From Elmis aenea (Eukaryota; Arthropoda; Insecta; Coleoptera; Elmidae), in NCBI GenBank assembly GCA_947652605.1, contig OX393579.1, positions 51,652,970-51,716,969 on the forward strand: a DNA stretch of 64,000 bases, given 5' to 3'. The translations under genes were made by a program, and so were the position numbers. This document shows positions 22,701 to 33,000 of the stretch, one piece after another; positions within the stretch are counted from its first letter, which is position 1; the number at the start of each line of letters is the position of its first letter. The notes under the pieces were generated by a model, which searched no databases, had not been told where the DNA came from, and saw only the letters and a program-made list of their open reading frames with translations.

Positions 22701-25700
22701 AGTTTAGATCGTACAGTTGTTACCATAATGCTTAATTCCATTCTACCAGGAGAGTTGGCAAGGTAATTATAGACACATTACAACAGGATGCATCGGCAAT
22801 TTCAAACAAAAATTAAATTACAGAGACATGACTTCCAATCCGAGAAACATACCAAAATTGAACTACTCATCGTTGTTGTTAACGATGATATTTTCCATGG
22901 GCGAACAAATGCCCATAACACATTTAGGTTGGTAGCTGTTGCGACCAGCGTTTCATCAAGTTAATTTTTTAATTATCTTTTAGATTTCCTGGGGGTTCCC
23001 TTCATAACGTTTATATTAAACAACATCGAATCCCCACCAGACACCGACTTAGATGAACAGATCCCCGATTTGTTTTTAAATTTTATAATAGCGTTTAACC
23101 TACAGTTTATCAATGACGCCGATAATATTGTCCTGAAAGCATTGGAAAAACGACCTGTGGCCAAAACGCTCACGGAAAAAATTCTTCTGCTACTAAATCG
23201 CGAAGGTAATTCAGTGACTTGTTTTAATTGCAACAATTTAATAACTGTTGTTTTTTTTTTGCAGAAGATCCTGTAAGAATCTTTGACCACGAACCTGCAC
23301 CCCCGCATTCTCTGCTGAAATTTTTTGGTGATTTGTTTAGCAAAACTGTCACAGCAAACTTATTTTATACAAATGATACAAAAGTTCTTATTGACATTAT
23401 CGTGAGGAACATTTCAGATTTATCTCCGGGAGATAAGGTAAGTTCATTTTACAGGAACATGCACCAAACAAAAACCAGTTTACCATTGTATTTCATGTAT
23501 TTAATTTTTTTAAAAATCGTTTTTAATATAAATACAAAACATATAATTGATGCCTCGGGTGTTAGGAACTTTATTCGATCATATTGTAACACAGGGAAAA
23601 ACCAGTGGCGTAGAGAAACCACACACAAAATGACAGACCACCCTGAATGCCACAGAGAACGAAAATGATACTACGCCACTGATATCCTACTTTTCCACTG
23701 CAATACCAACATAAACTTGGTTATTTTATTTTCGGTCTGAAGTTAGCTGGCATCAATCATTTTTGAACACGCGATACTTGACAACACTTGCTAAATAAGC
23801 TGTGAAACTATACAGTACAACAAAAGCTACAGAAATTACCAAAAAAATTGTGTTTTGACATTTATTAATATCTCTGTTGTTTTTATGGGCAAATAAATAA
23901 CATAAAAAACTGAATTTGGCGCTTGTTTCCTCATTTACTTCAATTGTTTTGTAGGAGATAGTTAACTTTTTCATTTTCTTACCACTATGTTGAAAAATAT
24001 TTAAAAATCCTGCATTAATACGATATTCTACAGCGTGTCCTAGCCAAGACGTATTATTTATTAGCTGTTATTAGAAAAAAAAATTAAAAAGTTAATAATA
24101 AAAGTCTGTGGTCATTTACTACATAACCTAAAATTATTGTCAACAATACAATGTTTTATTTTTGCTCGCCCATAGTAATTTTGTTTTTTTAAATGCAACA
24201 CCCTGTATATTTTGTAATTTTATAATGTACGGTGGTCCAAATTCGATGGGATTACATGGGTATCTCGCTTAATATTGACGATAGAGAAACGTTAAATAAA
24301 CAAAAATGTGCAGTTTTTTGAGACAAACTCGAAACCGTTTTCAAAAATATTCCATCATTTCCGTGTTTTGAGTTATCATAAAAAAAGTGTTTTTTGTCAT
24401 ATTTATAATGTGTCACAATTTCGTTATTGTTATAAATATCGAAAAAAAAAATGTATGACGGAACTTAATTTTTTATAAATGGAAGCTTTTTAGTTGGCTA
24501 TGATCTATTTAAATTCCTTATTTTTTTCTCATTCCAAAGATATAAGGGTTGATGTAGTTATTTTCAATAATACGCAAGTTGCAAAGGTTTTTAGGTTTTT
24601 TTTAAAGAAAAACAGTAGGCTGTTGAAATAAAACGTGAATAATTTAAAAGCGATTGTTTTTAGATCCAAAAAACCTTACAAATCCTTGAAAAATAATTCA
24701 ATTTTGCATCTAAAGTCTGTTTTATACTATACTATTTTTTCGTTTAAGAAAATCGTATACGATTTTCTAGTACGGTGTCAATCAGAAATTAAAAATCTTG
24801 AACGAAAAATTCGTACGAAATTACTACCTGCCCTAAATGCGTCCAATTTTAGCATGGGCGCATGCGTATTCTACTGTAACTGTATTTGACCGCATGTCAT
24901 TTGTGGATTAGGTTAACTGAAACAATCAAACGATGTTAAATACTACTTATTACCGTTATCCCTCACAATTTATTTTGTAGGAATAAATATGTAGAATAGA
25001 ACAAGCGTTAAATATACGTTAAATTTGAAAATGATTCGCTTTCTGTTCTGTGATCAAATTGAACATTTGACATGGTTACTCAAGGTGCCAACAAAATATG
25101 ATAAAAGTTACTAAAAAGTAACCAAAATATACCTATTGGAGTTTTCGTACCAAAAAATATTACAATGTAAATGGTTCATATTTTCCATGCTAAATTCTTG
25201 AACGAAATTTTTGTATTAAAAATCGTATACGATTTTCTTAAACGAAAAAATAGTACCTATAGTATAAAACAGACCTAATAAGTATCCTTATGCAAAAACA
25301 AAACACTGTATAGTTAAAAATAATTTTAGGTTAAGTAGTAAATGACCACAAACAACTTTTGTTTTAAACTTTTTTTAAAATTTTTACTAATAACAGAGCT
25401 GTCGTATAATTCGTCTTGACTGGAACACCCTGTATATAACTAAAATTTTCCGAGATACCCATTGCAGGAATTAATGATTAAATAAAAAATTAATAAGCGG
25501 TTTTGGATTAAACATAAATCAAACCAGTTCCTCTTTGCTGTTACCGAGTATTTTTTGTCAATTTCAGAGACGGCATCAATATCTAGAACTATGTCGACGA
25601 GTCATGAAAAACACAAACTACGGCGACCACTTCCACAGAAGAGACGAAATACTCAAGTGTTTCACTCGGATATTTTGTGAAGAAACCGACCAAAGCAAAC

Positions 25701-25756
25701 TAGATCAGAAATTAGTTAGGGAAATATCAAACGAATTTCCGCAGTATTTTAAATAG
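19745..25756 (+). CDS. NCKIPSD: NCKIPSD / SPIN90 (NCK-interacting SH3 protein) orthologue
   Basis: Seven exons: 19745-19769, 19826-20835, 22560-22762, 22824-22927, 22984-23205, 23265-23437, 25568-25756 (TAG). Their sum of 1926 nt gives 641 aa with every phase matching. Residues about 10-65 form an SH3 domain (SMYDFKAT ... NWWEVINEKGEMGFIPSNYV). The middle is a low-complexity linker. The C-terminal half is the conserved SPIN90 helical domain: DSQQRSWMLHEDESVI, YYQMEVRWSIRQLLLQAFG, MIFSMGEQMP, EKILLLLNRE, EDPVRIFDHEPAPPHSLLKF and ISDLSPGDK all align with the vertebrate protein in order. Known role of the family: binds Nck and dynamin and activates Arp2/3 to seed linear actin filaments. Human length is 722 aa; the shorter linker explains the difference. 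Introns 2 and 6 are inflated by nested transposons. AATAAA lies at 25884-25889. Start at ATG 19745 is chosen because exon 1 joins exon 2 in frame and ATG precedes a good donor. Confidence 0.95.
20849..22483. mobile_element. Palindromic element (TACAGGGTGGTCC family) split by a nested palindrome
   Basis: The left arm starts CAGAGTGGACCAAATTCGA at 20849, only 13 bp after the exon 2 donor of the NCKIPSD gene. The right arm ends with the inverted CCATCGAATTTGGAC near 22475. Between 21034 and 22088 it is interrupted by an element of the ACAGGGTGTTTC family. It is more degenerate than the copy at 5844-7046. Confidence 0.85.
21034..22088. mobile_element. Palindromic element (ACAGGGTGTTTC family), nested
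   Basis: Begins CAGGGTGTTTTTTAATTATT and ends AAGAAACACCTTG, flanked by TA. Removing it restores colinearity of the surrounding element with 6640-6670 (CTTCAACCTTATA joined to TAATTGAAATGAG). It was therefore inserted after the outer element. Confidence 0.85.
23603..23681. mobile_element. Small MITE with CAGTGGCGTAG ends
   Basis: 79 bp with perfect inverted ends CAGTGGCGTAG / CTACGCCACTG. Lies in intron 6 of the NCKIPSD gene. The ends resemble those of short hAT-like MITEs; no clear 8-bp duplication is seen. Confidence 0.6.
24228..24632. repeat. Half copy of the TACAGGGTGGTCC palindrome
   Basis: Starts TACGGTGGTCCAAATTCGAT and follows the left arm of 5844-7046 until near its centre (AACAGTAGGCTG), where it stops. 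The right arm is missing. Confidence 0.75.
24713..25274. mobile_element. Terminal-inverted-repeat element (MITE), about 560 bp
   Basis: Ends are inverted copies of about 50 bp: GTCTGTTTTATACTATACTA ... AAAATCGTATACGATTTTC on the left and its reverse complement at 25220-25274. No coding sequence. Lies in NCKIPSD intron 6. Confidence 0.75.
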
Positions 25757-26197
25757 ACTTAAACTTTTATCTTTTCTATCGTTAATGTTATACATTTACA
25801 AATTTTTCTAAGGGGCGGTTATCAGTGTTTAAATGGTAATGCGTGTCTATTTAACGAGAAGTAGTTGCGGTGATAGTGCTTAGAATAAATCTGCTTTGGT
25901 GATAAATTTAATGAATCTATGTTAAAATTTATTTTTCTGACTTAACGGTTGTTACATCATTAAATCTACACAAGGACATATTGAAGTATTTTAAATATCC
26001 TAAGCATTGTCGGCCATTTGTATTAGGTGGTTAATATAGAAGGAAGAAAGAAGTAGCAAAGGCTTGTAAGTAAATTTATTGTTGCATGATATTTTAATCT
26101 TGAACACAATTAATTCCTATTTGTTTTGTAAAATTTGTAATTTTCTCCTGTGATCTTTTAAAATCTTTAGTAATTCATGCATATTATAAAGTTTTAT
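25757..26197. other. NCKIPSD 3' UTR and intergenic
   Basis: AATAAA at 25884-25889 is the likely poly(A) signal. Nothing else was recognised. Confidence 0.45.
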
Positions 26198-26902
26198 GTA
26201 CACATTAGCGGATTTATTATTTTACCCTCTCAGGTGAGTTTTTTTACTACAAAAAAAAATACAATAATCAAATGACAGCAGTTGGGATTCTTTAGTTTGG
26301 TGGTCTCCAAACTTATTGGTTCATGCACCCCTTCCAACAGGACCGCATCGCGAAAGCAAGACCGGATTGGCGAGTAGAACGGGCGCCGTTTTCTTTTTAA
26401 TGCTTCACCAAAATCTTTGAGAACTTTTTTTACAATGGCGATGAATTAGTTTGACGCCTAGCTTTTATTTCGTCCCTAAGCTTTACCGTATTTTCTTATT
26501 GCCCCACAACGGGCCATGGCACATATTTCGACACACTTGCAAGGGACCCATCGAGTATCACTTCGCGCAAGTCCGCCCCAGGCGAAACAAAAAAAAAACG
26601 TTCGCACTCTATACGAGTTCACCTAACCTAGCTGTCAAATTAAATGTACCTATGTGTTGTCAAATTTTACCGTCAGAGTGGTGCGTCAGGGGTGTGGTTT
26701 AATCTATATTAAAGTAACGCTACTGGTCGCCGAAATTCGTCAAAAAATTATCAATACCAAAATATTTAATTCCCTCTCCAAATTTATATTTTACGATTGG
26801 AATAAAATAATTACTTGTTGCCATATGAAATGTTAAATGTTTTTTTTTTTGAAGCAGAAAAAAGTCCCAAGTCCATCAATAATAAATCCGCTACTGTGTA
26901 CC
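26198..26902. mobile_element. TIR element, GTACACAKTAGCGGATTTATTATT ends
   Basis: 24-bp inverted ends match at 23 positions: left from 26198, right ending about 26901. The inside (from about 26298, TGGTCTCCAAACTTATTGG) resembles a hAT-type subterminal sequence, so this may be an element carrying a second one. No intact coding frame. Confidence 0.65.
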
Positions 26903-27630
26903 ATCTTTGTGACTTATACAGTAATTATTTTATTACTTAAACTGCCTTTGCTCATGTTTTCTACTTAGTATATGTTAACTGTATACAGTATACGGAAATA
27001 TATCGTTTATGTATGTTAGAAAATAAAGTTAAATCGTTAGACGCAACAGTGTATACATTTTTATTTTGCAAACGTTATAACAGTCAATTAAATAATAAAG
27101 AGGTCATGAACGCTGAAAATTAAATGCGTAGCCATAAGTGGATAAACTGGTGTAATTTTGATATGTGCGGTCAGAGAGAATACGCCATAGAATTTTAATA
27201 CGCTTTTTTTTGGTGTCTTGTAGGAGTAGGTGCATGTAATTAGTTTTGTTGTAATTTTTAGAGATGCTTTATGGTTTTGTGATATATTTTCTTGGTTATG
27301 TATGTTGACATTTTTTTATACGACGTTTTTTTTGTTAAATATATTTTTGCCATATTCTTTTGCTTTTTTTTATTGTATTAACAATGAAACTTGGACACAG
27401 TACTGATGGAAAATAGAGATATTTTGTCAGTTACGTGCGAGAAAAATATGTGGCAGTAAACAAAAAACCATTCACTCAATTGCTTGTCTCAGATGTGTGC
27501 AAGTACATTTTTGCGTAAAAAATAAAACGATATAGTGAATTTTACATCGCTACTATCAAGAGTAATATTTTATATCTCTGAAATTTTCGCTGTACAAAAA
27601 AGTAACCATTCAAAAATGTATTTTTACCAC
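26903..27630. other. Intergenic, nothing recognised
   Basis: AT-rich DNA without exon-like or RNA-like structure that could be recognised. Confidence 0.45.
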
Positions 27631-27849
27631 CAGTAGCGTAGGCAGGACGGTTTCATGGGGGGGGAGTTTAAAAAGATTTTTACTTGTCCAACCTTACACA
27701 AAAACACGAAATGTAAGATGTATCAAAATACATTTACAAGACATTTCACATCCGGGGAGCTCTGCCCACGTCCCTGCTTTAATATATCTAGGTTTTTGGG
27801 GGGCATTAAGATCCCCATAACCCCCTCCTGCCTCCTGCATACGCCTCTG
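27631..27849. mobile_element. MITE-like element with CAGTAGCGTAGGCAGG ends
   Basis: Left end CAGTAGCGTAGGCAGG and right end CCTCCTGCATACGCCTCTG are imperfect inverted copies. Runs of G near the left and of C near the right end (GGGGGGG, CCCCCTCC) are typical of one class of hAT-like MITEs. No coding. Confidence 0.55.
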
Positions 27850-28322
27850 TAAACACGGCATTATTGAACTATTAAATTTTTTTTATTGTTTTCTTTAAAG
27901 TGCTCCCCATTACAACTTTAACAAACGCGTTTTCCCTTGAAATGTAAAATCTCAATCCTATTAAAAAATACAAGTCTTTTTTTTCTCTTTCAATTAGAAA
28001 AACAATTGCTTACTGAAAAATTCAAAATCTACATTTTTTAAGTTTAAAAGCTGGGTTCATCAGAAAAATTTAAAAACTAGTACTTTTCTGAAACACCTGA
28101 TAATATCAAGAACCTGTATTTTTATTTAAAATAGAAAAATGTAATAGGTACTACAAAAAATTAAAGTACCTAATTTAATTTCATCTTTAATAATTATTTA
28201 CGTAATAAGTCCGAAAAGTGGTACTTTACTTGACGGGTAGGCAGTTTTGGGACGAGCCGTGGGCGAGTCCTGAAAGCACACGAGTCCAGTAAAGACACTT
28301 CACGGGTATGTTAAGTACAAAA

Positions 28323-28613
28323 ATGTTTCTGCGTCCGCCACTGACACCAAAATCACTATTGTCTATAATTAAACAATAATTAACAAGCTACAGGTGAAAA
28401 CTCACTTGGTGGTATACTGACGCTTGTTTGACAGCGCTAATCAACAAAACAACTCATCTATATGGCAACCAGGTACTTTCCGGCCTAGGCCGATAAAGAC
28501 AACTCATTACCATGGCAACCAGTTGCTTTCTGGCCTAGGCCAGTAAAGATATATTTTCCAACCTAAAAATTGAACGTAAACAACTAATTTTCTTTCTGGA
28601 CGGACGCAGAAAA
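28323..28613. repeat. Inverted repeat with internal 55-bp direct repeat
   Basis: TGTTTCTGCGTCCG at about 28323 is inverted at about 28600 (CGGACGCAGAAAAACA). Between them GGCAACCAG ... GGCCTAGGCC ... TAAAGA occurs twice (28464 and 28516). Possibly a small decayed DNA transposon. Confidence 0.5.
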
Positions 28614-28702
28614 ACATTATTAAACTGTCCTATTGTCAAATTCAGAGCTGTATCTTGCTTAATTTAAAAACACGCTTTTAACAAAAAAAAACCTAATAAA
28701 AA

Positions 28703-28952
28703 GCACTGCTACTATTAAGTTCAAAAATCGGTTATTTTATATCGAATTGTAAAATATGGAGGACCTAGCGAAAAAATTTAAAAAAAGTCTGTATTTTGTC
28801 TAGAAACGTAAGAACTCAGAGTTCTTAGCACTGCTACTATTAAGTTCAAAAATCGGTTATTTTATATCGAATTGTAAAATATGGAGGACCTAGCGAAAAA
28901 ACTTAAAAAAAGTCTCTATTTTGTCTAGAAACGTAAGAACTCAGAGTTCTTA
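28703..28952 (+). repeat. Tandem duplication, 2 x 125 bp
   Basis: 28703-28827 and 28828-28952 are direct copies starting GCACTGCTACTATTAAGTTC, with only a few differences (for example AAAATTTAAA against AAAACTTAAA, and GTCTGTATT against GTCTCTATT). Confidence 0.9.
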
Positions 28953-30023
28953 AAATATTCAAAATTTTGTATTTTCCATTAACTTCTTAAAAACAGACCA
29001 AAACTAAAAAATTCAAAAATCTCTCGTCCTTTGAACGTCAAAACTTGGTACTACTGAAACATTCAAAGTATGTATTTTTATTGTAAAGTATACACAGTAT
29101 CATGAAATCATTTAAAAAATTTGTAATACATTTTGTTGAAACATTTTTCAATAGTAATTGTAATCAACCTTTTTAGATATAAACATTTCTATTTGAAAAA
29201 TCGGTAACGTTTTCTAGAATCTGAAAATGCTTTACATCTAAACAACGTTACCGTTCTAAATCTGGTTTTCCAAAGGCTATAAAAAAAGTAATTAAGATTT
29301 AAGACATTCGTGACTTGAAATACAGTTGAGGAATGCAGTAAATTCCTCAATTTTCTTCAAATAGATTTTTTTTTATTTCATAACAAATTTTAAAAACCTA
29401 GCTTTACTATCAAACTAAATACGTCATTTAATGATAGTTATAAAAATTCATAAATTCCGACCAAAAATAATTTTTTTGATCTTAGAAAACTCATTAAAAA
29501 ATAACAAGTATTCGATTTCAGGAATTTAACTTTAAGCAACATGAATAATGTATGTTCATCTCATCATCATTTTGCTGACGTGATACAAATTTAATAGATA
29601 TAAATTTGTTTTAGATACCTCTTCAAAGTTAAAATTTATAGGGTCTATGATAATTTTATTAGTGAACTAGCTTTAGGTTGAAGTTTGCCACTTATCTGAT
29701 AAAGGAATGTCATTTATTACTTCAAAACAAAACAAAAACTAATGTGCCAACAACATTTTATAACACAGTATTTTAAAACTCATTAGTGTATTTATGGTAC
29801 AATGGTACAAATAATAAAGTTCAAAGAAAAATACTTTTTATTCTTAATAAGTACATATATATTACGATGTTAAAAATACTTTTTAATGAAATTTCTTGAA
29901 ATGTATGAAGTTTATGAAGATTTAATCTTAAATTGCTGTTATACTTGAATAAATAAAATGCATTTTATTCCATTTGTCTTTTTCTGTCTGTAGTGCCTTA
30001 AATGAAATACATCCAATAACTTG
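28953..30023. other. Troponin C 3' UTR region and intergenic
   Basis: TTTATT at 29964-29969 reads AATAAA on the minus strand, about 55 nt after the troponin C stop, and is the likely poly(A) signal. Nothing else was recognised. Confidence 0.45.
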
Positions 30024-33000
30024 TTATCCTGTCATCATCTCCATAAATTCTGCAAAAAGAACACAATTTGTATAGAACTCTTGACATGGAAGATTCGTAT
30101 TACTGTTCAGGATGTCCCAAAGATTATTATCACCTTAAATATTTCGTTGTTTTCAAAAATAACCCCAACAAGTTTGTACATTACAAATGCCAAAAAAAGC
30201 TCATTACAATGGCATCAGAATACATTTAGGAATCTGGAGGCGAAAATAAAAAACCGATAAGAACAGTTGAGAATTTAGCGTTTTCTGATAACCGAATGAC
30301 AGTCTCCAATCTCCATTATCGCTAAGGAAGTTACGAAGTAAGCGCCAAAATTTCAAGGCCTGACATGGGTATCGTAAGCGGGTCAAATTTTTTTAACACA
30401 TTGGTTCAAGTCATATTGGCCTTGCAAAAAACAAAAATGGATTTGAGATTTGATGTCAATTAGTTTTCTTATTCACGATGTCAAAAGTCACGAAAATTGA
30501 GTATCGAGCTGTTATAAAATCTCTTACTCGCGAAGGTATTTCTCCTCAAAGCATCAAAGTTCGACTGAATGGGGTGTACGGGGACAATGCCTCGTCTTAT
30601 TCTGTGGTAAAAGGTTCGTCAAAACTGTTTCGAATGGGGCAAGAATCCTTGGAAGATGATGCAAGAACGGGAAGGACTGTGGAAGTGGTGACGGACGACA
30701 AGATTGTCCTTGTTGAGGAACTCGTATTAGGCGATCGACGCTTGAAGGAGAAACAACTATCAAAAAAGTCGGGGCTTTCAGATACAAGCATTCGCCGAAT
30801 CCTCCACGATCGTTTAGCCATGAATAAAGTTAGTGCAAGGTGGGTCCCCAAACATCTCTCAGGAGTTCAGCTCCAGCGTCGTGTTGAATGTGCTCGAAAC
30901 TTTTTGGAGCTCTGTGGAGAAAATCCTGTGGACGCGTTGAAGAATTGTTACAGAGCATGAAACCACGGTTCTCTACTATGATCTTTTGTCCAAAAGAGAA
31001 TCGATGGAATGGAGGAGAAAAGGAGAAGCACCACCAAGAAAGTTCAGGGTCTGTCAGTCGACAAAAAAGGTGTCGGTTACGATCTTTTGGGATTGTGAGG
31101 GCATTCTTTTCATAGATTTTAAAGAACGCAACGCCACGGTCAACGGGGAATATTATGCAGCACTCCTGCACAAATTGCTACAAAATAATCGGAAGAAAAG
31201 ACGTGGGAAACTGACCAGAGGCGTGCGTTTACTGAACGACAATGCCCCCGTGCACACTGCTGGAATTGCTCAAGCCCCAATTCGTGACTGCGATTTTGAA
31301 CAAATCGATCAACCTCCGTATTGTCCAGATATGGCCTCCAGTGACTGTTACCCGTTTGGAAATTTGAAAAACGACCTTCGCGGGCGCCATTTCAGTGACG
31401 ACCAAGAGGTGAAGGCTGCAGTTTGGGCACATTTTGCAGACAAACCGAAGACATATTTTTTTAGTGGTATCGAATTATTGCTAAAACGATGTAATAAGTG
31501 CATTGATGTTAGGGGGGATTATATTGAAAAATATAATTTAATTTTGAGCCTACGCCGTTTCTTTCATAGTCAGGCCGGAAATTTTGGCGCTCACCCAGTG
31601 CTCTATTTAAAACAACAGGTTAGAATACTTCCCACTAAAATCGCAGGATAGTTGGCGCTGATATTGCCTAGTTTTGGGGATTAACTTGTGATCTAACACC
31701 AGTGTAGCTTTGTCAAATCGGGCCAAGCATAGTGGAGTCATTTCTTTAAACAACGAGACGTTGAAAGTGGTATAGCCAGCGTCAAATGTAATGGCGAGTG
31801 GTGGGGATGTTTTCGCGCAGCAGACGCTACAATATGGTCCACGGACTCTAAAACCATTGGCGGGTATACTCATACCTATTTAACTAAGTAAGTAGAGGCC
31901 TTTCAAGATAAACTAAACAGCGAAATGCGCAAAGAGAGGGGATGGCGGTTGAAATGTAGACCTTTCTAAAAACGTTATGTTATTATAGGTAACAACCCCG
32001 TTGTTGATCTAGATCTAGACTAGACGTATGTTTTTAGGTGGCGCAGTAGTTAATGCCTTAAACGAGTTTTAGTTTCTGCGTCACGGTTCAGTTTATCTTG
32101 AAAGACTTCTAGGTGTGTTAAATTACAATTAGGTTTAGTGCGCACCCCCACCGCTCGCCATTAGACTCGACGCCGACTATATGATCTGTGGGACTTCCTG
32201 TATTACATTGGTCTACGAATTCTACAAAAATAATACAAAACAGCCGAATGTGTCTTGGAACTATAAAAACGGAAGATTTGTGTAACCATAAAGCAATGTT
32301 TACCGTGGTTACAAAAATAATTTTAAGTGGCTGACGTCAGGCAATGTTTGTAAATATTTAATTTGTTGTAAAAATCGTAAATCGTATTAATAGAACTCTA
32401 AATTTAACTTCATTTAATAACCTTACCATCAAAGTCTACAGTTCCAGAACCGTCAGTATCAATTTCTTCAATCGTCAAATCTAATTCTTTATCCGTTAGC
32501 TGGTCATCGAGTTCTCGCAAGATTTCGCGAAGGGCACTTGTTTTGATGTATCCATTGCCTGTAATTGTTTACAATACGTTTGTAAATATTTAAGGATTTT
32601 TCAAGTTGTGTTTGTTATCTTGTTAACTAATGATATTCTTAGTAAATTTAGTGGTATATTTTTACAGTAAATTAGTGTGTTAATTGGTTTAACACAGCAG
32701 ATTTTTACTACTTCACATTTTAGTCTTTAAATATTTAAAATCATATTTAAGCTGGTTGAAAGTAGGGGGAGACCGTTGGTAGCTCGTTTATTATTAGAAA
32801 TAGACCATTGGTTTAATTAAGTCTGGCATACTTGCAAAATTATTTCATGCTGATTTCTTGAAAACTGAAAAAATCTGAAGAACTGGCTTTTGTTTTGTGG
32901 CTGTAACTTTTATATTTAAAAAGAGTTTTTATACAGTCAGTTTTTTTATAGCCATATTTTGTTCTGTATTTAATGATTTAATCGATTTGGTTTTATTTTT

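Larger units (their letters stand above)
24031..25432. mobile_element. Palindromic element with two nested insertions, NCKIPSD intron 6
   Basis: Left end CAGCGTGTCCTAGCCAAGAC at 24031; right end GTCTTGACTGGAACACCCTG at 25432. Arms also share GGTCATTTACTACATAACCT and its inverse near 25340. Inside lie a half copy of the TACAGGGTGGTCC family (24228-24632) and a separate terminal-repeat element (24713-25274). A left end of the same family occurs at 63160. Confidence 0.75.

Noticed and set aside
23228..23668. 146-residue frame read as a complete gene
   Set aside because: Only 23265-23437 is exon 6 of the NCKIPSD gene. The rest is intron on both sides, shown by the acceptor TTTTTTGCAG and donor AAG|GTAAGT.
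30554..31432. Several antisense frames over the mariner
   Set aside because: Shadows of the transposase coding strand.
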